Source: DAOTXL01 sp034434895 (GTDB taxonomy: Bacteria > Chloroflexota > Anaerolineae > JAAYZQ01). Taken from it: a DNA stretch of 31,109 nt. Positions 23,802 through 31,109 of this stretch are shown piece after piece; the first letter of the stretch is position 1; each line of letters starts with the position of its first letter. The notes under the pieces were generated by a model. The model was not told the origin of the DNA. It searched no databases and saw only the letters and a program-made list of their open reading frames with translations. Location: assembly GCA_034434895.1 (NCBI GenBank), contig DAOTYI010000075.1, positions 1 to 31,109 of the forward strand. The letters are read 5' to 3'. A program made the translations under genes and the position numbers.

Positions 23802-24581
23802 CTATCCACCGCCGGCCCGGGCGCGCCGGCGACAGGCATCGGCCACCCGCTCCAGAAACTCCTCGGCTGCCGACGGCGACAGCTCCTGGGGAGACAGACC
23901 CAGACGGGCAGCGACGGTCGAGGCGAGCTTGCAGGCCAGATCGGCGCGGTTGGCCAGCTCCTGGCGTCGTTGCAAAAAGCGCACGATCAGGTCATAGTCA
24001 TCGGGAGTGAGAGACGACACCTCCAGGTCGGCCGGGGAATCCGGTGGAGGGGGAGAGTGGGAGGCAGCCGTCAGCGAGGCCAGTGTCACCTCTTTCCGCT
24101 CGCGGACCACCACCGTGCCGGCAGCCAGATCACCCAGCCGCTGCGCCCGGTCATTGAAAAACATGACTATGACGCCGATGCCATAATAAACCGGCAGAAA
24201 ATCCACCAGCCGCACCAGGTTGCGGATGGTGGAATCCACAAAGGAGATGGGGGCGCCGCTGTCTTTGATGACCCGCAGACCCACCCAACGCTTGCCAGGC
24301 GACTGGCCGTTCCAGATCATTTCAAAGAGGAGATAATAGCCCCACAGCAGGGCAAACGACAGCAGCGCCAGCCCGGCGACGATCCAGGGGCCGGCCTGGT
24401 GGCCCTCCTGATCATCACCGACAACTGTCAACACCACCCCCATCACCCCCAGGACCAACACCTGGAGGAGGAGGAGCAGGAGCGAGTCCACCAGCGCCGC
24501 CATAAAGCGTGAACCGATGCCCGCCACGTCGTAGCCAAAGCTGACCGCTTCGGGAGTCTCGATGCGAAATTCATCGTTCAT
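23802..24581 (-). CDS. RDD-family membrane protein with C-terminal cytoplasmic extension
   Basis: The 259-residue protein has the RDD pattern: GIGSRFMAALVDSLLLLLL near the N-terminus (R and D of the first helix), a second membrane helix with WGYYLLFEMIWNGQSPGKRW, and a third (YYGIGVIVMFFNDRAQRLGDLAAGT) with the last Asp. A soluble tail from about 170 has acidic and leucine-rich helices. RDD proteins are small membrane proteins of largely unknown function, often encoded with MoxR, DUF58 and SpoIIM. The ATG at 24581 has GAGGCGGG upstream; an in-frame ATG at 24599 would run deeper into the divergent gene. Its 5' end overlaps the opposite-strand SpoIIM-like gene. Confidence 0.88.
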   Translation of the reverse strand: MNDEFRIETPEAVSFGYDVAGIGSRFMAALVDSLLLLLLQVLVLGVMGVVLTVVGDDQEGHQAGPWIVAGLALLSFALLWGYYLLFEMIWNGQSPGKRWVGLRVIKDSGAPISFVDSTIRNLVRLVDFLPVYYGIGVIVMFFNDRAQRLGDLAAGTVVVRERKEVTLASLTAASHSPPPPDSPADLEVSSLTPDDYDLIVRFLQRRQELANRADLACKLASTVAARLGLSPQELSPSAAEEFLERVADACRRRARAGGG

Positions 24582-25617
24582 GGCACCCGCCTCAATCATT
24601 GACGATTGGCTGCACGCCCGCCGCGCCGACTGGGAGCGGCTGACCGTCCTGCTGGACCGCGCTCAGGGCAAAAGCCTCCGCGCCCTCTCCGAGGCCGAAC
24701 TGGCCGAATTGGGTGACCTGTACCGTCAGGCCACCTCGGACCTGGCCGTGGCCCGCCGCGATTATCCCCGGCATCAGGTGGTGACCTACCTCAATCAGTT
24801 GGTGGGCCGCGCTCACAGCGTCGTCTATCGGGGTGAGCCGCTGGAGCTGCGCCGCCTCTGGCGCTTTTACACCCAGACCTTCCCCCGCCTTTACCGTCAG
24901 ACCGGCCGCTACACGCTGGTCGCAGCGCTCCTCTTCCTGTTGCCAGGGTTGGTTGCCTTTGCCGTCACCTGGTCCACGCCCGACGCCGCCTATACGCTCC
25001 TGCCCGCCAGCCAGCAGCAGATCATCCCCCTGGTCGAGCGGGGCGAGATGTGGACCAACATCCCCCAGCAGGTCCGATCTCTGGCTTCATCGCTCATCAT
25101 GACCAACAACATCCGGGTGGCGTTTCTGGCCTTCGCCGGGGGTGTGCTGGCCGGCCTGTTGACCCTGTATGTGATGGTGTTCAACGGCCTGCTCGTCGGC
25201 ACCGTCGCCGGGCTGTGCCAGGCCCACGGGTTGAGCCTGGCCCTGTGGTCCTTTGTGCTGCCTCACGGCCTCATCGAGCTGAGTGTCATCTTTCTGGCCG
25301 GCGGCTCCGGGCTGATGTTGGGCCATGCCCTGGTCAGCCCTGGCCTGCTGCGTCGCCGCGATGCCCTGGTTTTGGCCGCCCGGCGGGCCGTGCGCCTGAT
25401 CTTTGGTTGCGTGCCGCTGCTGGTGGTGGCCGGCCTTCTCGAGGGGTTTGTCTCGCCCTCGGCCCTGCCGGTGTGGAGCAAGTTTGCCATCGGCGCGCTG
25501 ACCGGCCTGCTCCTGTACGGCTATCTGCTGGGCCTGGGACGACAGCCGCGAAGCGGACGACGCGCTTCCGCACCAGGCCAGCGGGCCGCCTTTTTTAGAT
25601 CATCGTCCGCGCCTTGA
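24562..25617 (+). CDS. SpoIIM-family membrane protein, inverted relative to its cluster
   Basis: The 351-residue protein has a soluble helical N-terminus (1-110, WLHARRADWERLTVLLDRA) and about six membrane segments. The family motifs are NNIRVAFLAFAGG, FNGLLVGTVAG, LPHGLIELSVIFLAGGSGL and EGFVSPS. Despite the name, the family is widespread in non-sporulating bacteria within MoxR clusters. The ATG at 24562 has GGGAG at 24552-24556; the ATG at 24580 is an alternative. In either case its start overlaps the divergent RDD start, and its end overlaps DUF58 by 23 bp on the other strand. Its promoter must lie inside the RDD gene. Confidence 0.88.
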   Translation: MRNSSFMAPASIIDDWLHARRADWERLTVLLDRAQGKSLRALSEAELAELGDLYRQATSDLAVARRDYPRHQVVTYLNQLVGRAHSVVYRGEPLELRRLWRFYTQTFPRLYRQTGRYTLVAALLFLLPGLVAFAVTWSTPDAAYTLLPASQQQIIPLVERGEMWTNIPQQVRSLASSLIMTNNIRVAFLAFAGGVLAGLLTLYVMVFNGLLVGTVAGLCQAHGLSLALWSFVLPHGLIELSVIFLAGGSGLMLGHALVSPGLLRRRDALVLAARRAVRLIFGCVPLLVVAGLLEGFVSPSALPVWSKFAIGALTGLLLYGYLLGLGRQPRSGRRASAPGQRAAFFRSSSAP

Positions 25618-26935
25618 GCTCCAGGTACCGGTTGACAACGGCCACCGTCAATCGGTCGGCCGGCACGTCCAGGGTCAGCACTCCTGCCTGCCGCAGCGAT
25701 TCCAGGGTCACGCGGCGTTGCTCCAGCAGACGGCCGGCCACCGCCCGCTCATAGACCGCTGCTGAGTCGTGGGGAGCCTGTCTGGCCAGGGCCAGGACGC
25801 CCGGATCGCTGAGGGTGACCACCAGGGCCAGATGGCGCTGTTGCACCGGAACCAGACCCGCCAGCAGTGCCCTGGACGCCGGTCCGCCGGTCAGATCGGT
25901 GAAACAGACCACCAGCGCCCGCTTTTTCTGTCTGGCAGCCAGGTAGGCCAGCGCCCGGCCGTAATCCGGTTCCACCGGCTGCGACTCGACTGCGTAGAGC
26001 AGTTCCAACATGCGGTAGAACTGGCCCTTGCCCTGACGGGGTGCCAGATACACCTCCACCTGGTCGGCAAAGGTGAGCAGGCCCACCTTGTCGCCGTGCA
26101 GGGTGGCCACATAGGCCAGCATCAGCACGGCGTTGACCGCATAATCAATCCTGGCCAGAGCCGGGCCGGGGCCTGCCGCCGGGTCGCCCACCGGGCTGCG
26201 CATCAGGCGCCCGGTGTCGAGCACGGCGACGATGTTCTGGCTGCGCTCCGTTTCATACTCGGTGCTGATCGGCCGGCCACGCCGGGCTGTGGCCTTCCAG
26301 TTGATGCGCCGGTACTCATCGTCAGGCTGGTAATCGCGCAGCCGCTCGAATTCGGTGCCCATGCCCCGCAGCCTGGAAGTGCGCAGGCCCAGCTCATGCA
26401 GCCGCCCACGCCGCACCAACAGTTCATACTTGTGCACATCCAGCAGATTGGGATAGACCTTGACGCCGCCCCCCGTTGCCCCCGGATAGCGCGCCTGTCG
26501 AACGATCAGGCCCAACACCCCCCACCAACGCAGGTTCAGATCCCCAAAGCGATAATCACCCCGGCGGGGCGGACAGACACGATAGAGCAACTCGACCGTC
26601 TCGTGGGGACGAGCCTCGGCATGCAGAATCCCGGCATCGAGGGCAAAGGCTGGAGGGGATTCATCCCTCACGGCGACGCGCACCGGCCGGGCTGCTGCCA
26701 GGCGGAGGCGGAGGTGGACAGGGTTCCAGGCACCCAGCGACAGGCGGCTGTCATGCTCGCGGCGCAGTTCAAAGTCGGTGGGCCGGGGGCTGAGGGCGTA
26801 ATCGGCCAGCACCAGGCCCAGCAACAGCGCCCCGTATCCCACGCCGACGTACAGCAACCAGGGCAGACAGGCCGAGGCGGCGATGGGCACGGCGGCGAGC
26901 AGCATCAGAAGCAAAAAGCGGCGGGTGAAAAACAT
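25595..26935 (-). CDS. DUF58 domain protein (VWA-like partner of MoxR)
   Basis: The 446-residue protein has two membrane segments at the N-terminus (about 6-24 and 26-45). A beta-rich external or linker region follows (50-160), then the DUF58 core motif FERLRDYQPDDEYRRINWKAT split over about 196-215. After it comes a VWA-like fold in which the MIDAS position reads LDTGRLM (D240) instead of DxSxS, as is common in this family. DUF58 proteins are the standard partners of MoxR ATPases. The start at 26935 lies 7 nt after the moxR stop; a longer frame is open inside moxR but has no domain content. Its last 23 bp overlap the convergent SpoIIM-like gene. Confidence 0.92.
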   Translation of the reverse strand: MFFTRRFLLLMLLAAVPIAASACLPWLLYVGVGYGALLLGLVLADYALSPRPTDFELRREHDSRLSLGAWNPVHLRLRLAAARPVRVAVRDESPPAFALDAGILHAEARPHETVELLYRVCPPRRGDYRFGDLNLRWWGVLGLIVRQARYPGATGGGVKVYPNLLDVHKYELLVRRGRLHELGLRTSRLRGMGTEFERLRDYQPDDEYRRINWKATARRGRPISTEYETERSQNIVAVLDTGRLMRSPVGDPAAGPGPALARIDYAVNAVLMLAYVATLHGDKVGLLTFADQVEVYLAPRQGKGQFYRMLELLYAVESQPVEPDYGRALAYLAARQKKRALVVCFTDLTGGPASRALLAGLVPVQQRHLALVVTLSDPGVLALARQAPHDSAAVYERAVAGRLLEQRRVTLESLRQAGVLTLDVPADRLTVAVVNRYLELKARTMI

Positions 26936-26942
26936 ACGGCCG

Positions 26943-27890
26943 CTACCTGGGCACCTCCACGTGGGCCAGGATGCGGCGCACGACAGCATCGGCATCCAGC
27001 CCCTCGATCTCGGCCTCCGGCTTCAAGATGATCCGATGGCGGTAGACCGGTGCGGCCAGATATTTCACATCGTCGGGAGTGACATAAGTCCGGCCCTGGA
27101 GCGCAGCGTAGGTTTTGGCCGCCAGCAACAGAGAGATGCTGGCCCGTGGGCTGCCGCCCAGGATCAGGTCGGGCGAGCGGCGGGACTCGAGGGCAATGCG
27201 GGTGATATAATCCAGGATGCCCGGCTCGACGGTCACAGCCGCGATCTCGGCCCGGCAACGGGCGATGTCGGCCGGGGCGATGACCGCCTGTAACCCGGCA
27301 GCCGCCAGATCGTGGGCGTCGAAGCCATGGTGATAGCGGCGCAACACCTCGGTCTCAGCCCCGGCGGGTGGATACCCCACCCGCACTTTGAACAGGAAAC
27401 GGTCCAGTTGGGCCTCCGGCAGAGGATAGGTGCCCTCATACTCCACCGGGTTCTGAGTGGCCAGCACCATGAACGGCTCTGGCAAGGGATGGCGCTCCCC
27501 CTCGATTGTCACCTGCCGTTCCTCCATCGCTTCCAGCAATGCCGATTGGGTCTTGGCCGGGGCGCGGTTCACCTCATCGCCCAGCAGAATCTGGGTAAAG
27601 ATCGGGCCGCGCCGCAGGTGGAAACGGCCGGTGGCCACGTCGAACACCTGGGTGCCGATGATGTCGGAGGGCATCAGGTCAGGCGTAAACTGCACACGGT
27701 GGAACCGGGCATCCACCAGGCAGGCCAGCGTTTTGGCCATGAGCGTCTTGGCCGTGCCCGGCACCCCCTCCAGCAGCACATGTCCACCGCTGAACAGCGC
27801 CACCACGATCTGTTCGAACGCCTCATCCTGACCGACGATGACCTTGTGAGCCTCGGCCTGGATCCTGGTGTAGATGTCATGGACAAACAT
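26943..27890 (-). CDS. MoxR-family AAA+ ATPase (cluster copy)
   Basis: The 315-residue ATPase has Walker A GVPGTAKT (42-49), Walker B LLGDEVN (102-108), ATQNPVEYEGTYPLPEAQLD in the second half, and GGSPRASISL, all typical of MoxR proteins. CAGGAG lies just before the ATG. It forms one unit with the DUF58 gene (7 nt apart) and the upstream phosphoesterase (36 nt apart). It probably uses ATP to remodel or activate a DUF58-containing membrane complex. It is distinct from the orphan copy at 9256-10209. Confidence 0.95.
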   Translation of the reverse strand: MFVHDIYTRIQAEAHKVIVGQDEAFEQIVVALFSGGHVLLEGVPGTAKTLMAKTLACLVDARFHRVQFTPDLMPSDIIGTQVFDVATGRFHLRRGPIFTQILLGDEVNRAPAKTQSALLEAMEERQVTIEGERHPLPEPFMVLATQNPVEYEGTYPLPEAQLDRFLFKVRVGYPPAGAETEVLRRYHHGFDAHDLAAAGLQAVIAPADIARCRAEIAAVTVEPGILDYITRIALESRRSPDLILGGSPRASISLLLAAKTYAALQGRTYVTPDDVKYLAAPVYRHRIILKPEAEIEGLDADAVVRRILAHVEVPR

Positions 27891-27926
27891 TTCATACTCC
27901 TGTCTGTGTCATCCGTGTCCTGTTCT

Positions 27927-28790
27927 TCAGCGCGCCAGGGTCAACAGCGTTACCTCCGGCCGGCAGTTGAAACGCAGCGGCGGGGCGGTGACACCGATGC
28001 CCCGGTTGGTATAAACCTGCAGCGCCGAACCGGGGACAGCCTGTAGACCGGCCGGATACCGCTGTCCCAGCCAGGGCAAAATGGGCCGACCCAGCAGCGG
28101 CAGGTTGACCTGCCCGCCGTGAGAATGGCCAGAAAGCTGCAAAACGAGGCGGTGAGGGGCACGGGCCACCTCGTCAGCAAAATCAGGTTCGTGGACCAGG
28201 AGCAGCACCGGTTCGTCCAGGGGCACGCTGACCAGGGTCGCCTCCAGGTTGTGATGGCGCTCCCAGACGTCATCCACGCCGGCCAGCCACAGGGCTGCGC
28301 CGTTCACCTCCAGCCGGTGCGCTGCATTGCGCAACAGGCTCAGCCCGGCGGCGCGGAGTTGGGCCGTCACCACCTCGATGTCGGTCCAATAGTCATGGTT
28401 GCCGGGAACGGCATAGACTCCCAACGGCGCACGGAGGGCCGCCAGCTCATGGGCACAGGGCCGGGCATGGTCGGCGGAGTAGAGCACATAATCGCCGGTC
28501 AGGGCGATCAGGTCGGGTGCCAGGGCATTGGCCCTCTCCACGGCAGCATGGACCTCACGTTGAGCAGTGTATGGCCCCCAGTGGAGATCGCTGAGGTGGG
28601 CGATCCTCAGGCCATCCAGCGCCGGGGGCAGGCCCGGCACGCGGACTGTCACCCGCTCCACTGCCAGCCAGTCAGGTTCCAGGCCATAGGCGTAGCCCAC
28701 ACCGCCGGCTGCAACCATCGCCGCGCCCAACGGCAATCCCAACGCCAGGCGCAGGAATTGGCGGCGGCTGAGTGCATGTGTCCCCTTCAT
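27927..28790 (-). CDS. Tat-exported metallophosphoesterase (YkuE/YaeI-like)
   Basis: The 287-residue protein has a twin-arginine signal SRRQFLRLAL (R9-R10) followed by a hydrophobic stretch (15-36), so it should fold in the cytoplasm with its metals and be exported by Tat. The calcineurin-like motifs are in order: SDLHWG (D68, H70), TGDY (D100), PGNHD (N131, H132), VHEPD and SGHSHGGQ. YkuE and YaeI relatives are linked to removal of lipid A-like or UDP-sugar phosphates; here the substrate is unknown. The start at 28790 gives an ATGA overlap with the upstream DUF4350 stop and has GGGGG 6 nt before it; an ATG two codons earlier is an alternative. An unusual member inside a MoxR/DUF58 cluster. 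Confidence 0.9.
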   Translation of the reverse strand: MKGTHALSRRQFLRLALGLPLGAAMVAAGGVGYAYGLEPDWLAVERVTVRVPGLPPALDGLRIAHLSDLHWGPYTAQREVHAAVERANALAPDLIALTGDYVLYSADHARPCAHELAALRAPLGVYAVPGNHDYWTDIEVVTAQLRAAGLSLLRNAAHRLEVNGAALWLAGVDDVWERHHNLEATLVSVPLDEPVLLLVHEPDFADEVARAPHRLVLQLSGHSHGGQVNLPLLGRPILPWLGQRYPAGLQAVPGSALQVYTNRGIGVTAPPLRFNCRPEVTLLTLAR

Positions 28791-29965
28791 CGCCATCCCC
28801 CCCGATCAGGAAGGATCCATTTCTCCACCTGGCCCACCAGGTGGACCATCTCCTTCTCGCTCACCTGTCCGGCCGAAAGCCGGGCCAGCAGGTTTCGCAA
28901 GGCGGCCGCGTCCAGGCTGTCATGGCAGCGGGCCAGCTCATCCACAAAGAGGTCGTCAGGCAGATCGGGATTGATGCGCCAGGGGCGGGCCAACTCCCGC
29001 TTCAGCCGATCATGGTTGTGACGCAGGACAAAGGTTCGCCGCCCAGCCCGGCGGAAAAGCCGGGCCATCGAGACCACATACTCACTCTGCGGTCGGCGGC
29101 GAACCTGCTCCGCCAGAGGGATCGGCCGGCCAAAGCGCCGTCCGTGCAGGACGATCCAACCCAGGGTCACTGCCGCGCTGTAGAGCAGCGCCCAACCCCA
29201 CGGCGAGCGGAACAGCCAGCTCAACAACCGATCCTCCTGTTCGTCGGAGTAGCCATGATGCACTTCGTCGAACTGGATCAGCGCCCCCGGCTCCAGCCCG
29301 GCCACCAGGTTGTAGATCAGACGGGCACTGCCAGGATCGCGCAGGCCGGCATTGGTGAACGGTGCCACTGCCGTGGTGAGGAACACCCGCCCCTGTCCCT
29401 GAGACAGCGAGACAAGCACCGGCACCTGACCGGCCTGGAGGTGGGAGACAAAGTCGGTTCGCTCAAGGTGAAGACCCCACCCGGTCGCAGTCCGCACCGG
29501 GCCGGGAGGCGGGTTGATCAGCAGCGGCACGGTGGGGGTCAGCAGTTCGGCCGGGGTGGGCAAAGGCAGGATCCGGGCCCCCAACGACTGAGCCAGGTCG
29601 GTGCCTTGCCCCCACTCCACGACCAGCACCAGGGTGTGCCCCGGTTCTTCCAGCCAGCTTTGCACCAGCCGGGTGCTGGTGTCGTCAAAAGGCCGGGAGG
29701 GAGCCAGGACAAACAGCAGCCGGGCCTCATGGGCCACACGAAATGGACCGTTTTCAATCCGCCTGACGCGGTACCCCAACTCTTCCAGCCAGAGATAGAG
29801 GGCCGCTGTCCCACTCGATGCGGTGGAATGGGTGGAGCAGGGGGGCGCTCCCCCCTGCTCTGGCCGGCGGGCGGTGGTGTAGGCCGAAAAGGCCACCAAC
29901 CCGGCAAAGAGCACCAGCACGATCACCAGGTCGGTCGAAAGGCGGCCTTGCAGGCGGCGGATCAC
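28787..29965 (-). CDS. DUF4350-containing membrane protein
   Basis: The 392-residue protein has an N-terminal membrane segment (about 11-30), then a DUF4350 domain (about 45-205). SSGTAALYLWLEELGYRVRR is the typical start, where a flavodoxin-like fold senses an unknown ligand; FDEVHHGY (about 229-236) is also typical. A second membrane segment lies near 255-275, and a basic helical cytoplasmic tail carries LRHNHDRLKRELA. DUF4350 proteins are regular members of MoxR/DUF58/DUF4129 clusters. It starts with GTG at 29965, forming a GTGA overlap with the DUF4129 stop, and ends in an ATGA overlap with the phosphoesterase. Confidence 0.88.
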   Translation of the reverse strand: MIRRLQGRLSTDLVIVLVLFAGLVAFSAYTTARRPEQGGAPPCSTHSTASSGTAALYLWLEELGYRVRRIENGPFRVAHEARLLFVLAPSRPFDDTSTRLVQSWLEEPGHTLVLVVEWGQGTDLAQSLGARILPLPTPAELLTPTVPLLINPPPGPVRTATGWGLHLERTDFVSHLQAGQVPVLVSLSQGQGRVFLTTAVAPFTNAGLRDPGSARLIYNLVAGLEPGALIQFDEVHHGYSDEQEDRLLSWLFRSPWGWALLYSAAVTLGWIVLHGRRFGRPIPLAEQVRRRPQSEYVVSMARLFRRAGRRTFVLRHNHDRLKRELARPWRINPDLPDDLFVDELARCHDSLDAAALRNLLARLSAGQVSEKEMVHLVGQVEKWILPDRGGWR

Positions 29966-30918
29966 CCCTGCACCTCCCGCACCTGCTCCACCTGCCGGGC
30001 ATAGGCTTCGTAACGCCCCGCATCAGGTTCCACCTGGCCGTACCACACCTCGTCAAAGGTCTCCACCACCGGGCGCAGTTTCCTGACCAACGCCGGATTG
30101 GCCGCCACCTGGTGCAGATACTCCCGGTTGGTCAGCGTCCGGTCGTAGCGCAGCAGGTTGCGCTCCTCCAGTAGCAGGAGGGTGGAAAGGTAGAGCAGGC
30201 GCACGGCGGTACGATAATCGCCGGCCCGGGCCATCTCCCGGGAGCGGGACAGAGCCTGGCCGGAGGTCAGGGGCACATCCTCCGCCCCTTGTTGATCGGC
30301 TTCAGCCTGGGCGACAAAGCTGGCCCACAGCCCGGCGGCAAAATAGGCCACCACCCCGGCCAGGACGACAGCGGCAGCGAGGAGCAGCAGGTTTCCCAGC
30401 CAGGGGACAGCCGGCAGGGCAGGCAGAAAGCTCCGGAGTTTGCTCAACCACTCGCTCAAGAAATCCAGGTCTGGCGACCGAGGGGACTGAAACTCGGGGC
30501 GGGCCAGCACCTCAGCCAGCCGGTCAAAGGCATCGGGAGCCGGGGCAACCACGGGCCAGGCCTCCAGTTCGTCGCGCAGGGTGGACAGCCGGGCGGTCAC
30601 GACCGTCGGGCCCGGCCCGTCCGACCGCAGGGCCTGGATGAACCAGCTATGGTCCACCGGTATCACTTCGCCGGACGGCAGGGTGACCGCGGTGATGTCG
30701 GCCAGCAGGTCGGCGGCCCGATCCGGCTCGTCCTGCCCCAGCAACTCCACAGCGCGATCGAGGGCCTGCCGGTACGCCTCCAGGCCCGGCGGTGGCAATT
30801 GCGCCCCAACCGGCCATGCGATCAACACCACCAACAGCCAGCTCAACATAACGCCAGACAGGTCGGTCAACCACCTTCGGCCCTGATGGCTGTTCATCAG
30901 AAGCGGGGGTCTCATCAC
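29962..30918 (-). CDS. DUF4129-containing membrane protein
   Basis: The 318-residue protein has an N-terminal signal anchor (about 20-38), an external helical region (45-160), a second membrane segment (about 168-192), and a C-terminal DUF4129 module (about 215-318) marked by ARAGDYRTAVRLLYLS, RYDRTLTNREYL and FDEVWYGQ. The same module is found at the C-terminus of transglutaminase-like (TgpA-type) proteins in other MoxR clusters. Start either GTG at 30918 or ATG at 30915, with GGAG about 10-13 nt upstream. It overlaps DUF4350 by 4 bp. Confidence 0.9.
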   Translation of the reverse strand: MMRPPLLMNSHQGRRWLTDLSGVMLSWLLVVLIAWPVGAQLPPPGLEAYRQALDRAVELLGQDEPDRAADLLADITAVTLPSGEVIPVDHSWFIQALRSDGPGPTVVTARLSTLRDELEAWPVVAPAPDAFDRLAEVLARPEFQSPRSPDLDFLSEWLSKLRSFLPALPAVPWLGNLLLLAAAVVLAGVVAYFAAGLWASFVAQAEADQQGAEDVPLTSGQALSRSREMARAGDYRTAVRLLYLSTLLLLEERNLLRYDRTLTNREYLHQVAANPALVRKLRPVVETFDEVWYGQVEPDAGRYEAYARQVEQVREVQG

Positions 30919-30957
30919 CGCATCATGGCTCCGGCGTCAGGGTCGGCAGGCTTTCCA

Positions 30958-31109
30958 TCATCCTCTCCCCCAGTAGAGCATACTCAGCGCCGCAAAGATG
31001 GCCACAAGTCCAAAATAGGCTACAAGGCACAGGAACACCACTCCCACCATCACACCCAGCAGGATGCCCAGATTGCGCCAATCGCGGGGGCTCAGGAACG
31101 GTTCGTGGG
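30958..31109 (-). CDS. C-terminal end of an unidentified membrane protein
   Basis: The last 49 residues are in the window; the rest lies outside. They hold a short basic/aromatic start (FLSPRDWRNLG), a strongly hydrophobic run of about 30 residues (one long or two short membrane helices), and the end YWGRG. The stop is 39 nt before the DUF4129 start, so it is probably the preceding gene of the same operon. Family not recognisable from this piece. Confidence 0.65.
   Translation of the reverse strand, partial: HEPFLSPRDWRNLGILLGVMVGVVFLCLVAYFGLVAIFAALSMLYWGRG

Noticed and set aside
1..31109. CRISPR array, tRNA or rRNA gene
   Set aside because: No regularly spaced repeats, cloverleaf-like segments or rRNA sequence were recognised in either strand.

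Overview
The window is 31 kb of GC-rich bacterial chromosome. It fits a member of the Chloroflexota (Anaerolineae-like) best. The reasons are GC-rich codon use, a class D-like sortase with a membrane-anchored mini-protein next to murJ (a single-membrane envelope), and a MoxR/DUF58/DUF4129/DUF4350/RDD/SpoIIM cluster in an organism with no other sporulation gene in view. The short palindromes and CTTTGTG-type intergenic repeats are also of a kind I associate with these genomes. The phylum is an inference. No rRNA, tRNA, CRISPR array, phage module or complete insertion sequence was seen.

Left part (1-9.0 kb). A secreted M14 zinc carboxypeptidase, cut by the window edge, and an alpha-glucan phosphorylase (glgP) diverge from a 212-bp region with two good sigma70-type promoters and a strong leader hairpin. 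A 97-bp MITE-like element sits exactly behind the glgP stop codon. On the minus strand follow a membrane-anchored substrate-binding/VWA fusion protein and a three-gene coupled operon (mini PD-(D/E)XK-like protein, alpha/alpha-toroid protein, YfcE-type phosphoesterase) behind a near-consensus promoter. A GT39-like membrane glycosyltransferase has its own promoter.

Middle part (9.2-23.8 kb, all plus strand). An orphan MoxR ATPase precedes a B12-binding-type radical SAM protein, which is closely followed by a PfkB-family kinase. Then come a Xer recombinase with an unusually short tail, a bPH2-SHOCT membrane protein, purine nucleoside phosphorylase, a two-TM protein with a Pro/Thr-rich stalk, MurJ, a class D-like sortase with a tail-anchored 72-residue protein, a threonine synthase, and the compact fabF-rnc-SDR operon. 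The RNase III has Ala where a metal-binding Asp is expected. A second MITE-like copy, inverted relative to the first, lies in front of thrC.

Right part (23.8-31.1 kb). A MoxR-centred envelope cluster lies mostly on the minus strand: an unidentified membrane protein, DUF4129, DUF4350, a Tat-exported metallophosphoesterase, MoxR, DUF58, then RDD. The SpoIIM-family gene between DUF58 and RDD is on the opposite strand and overlaps both neighbours, as if one gene of the operon had been flipped in place. Overlapping ATGA and GTGA junctions are frequent here and in the left operon, so translational coupling is probably common.
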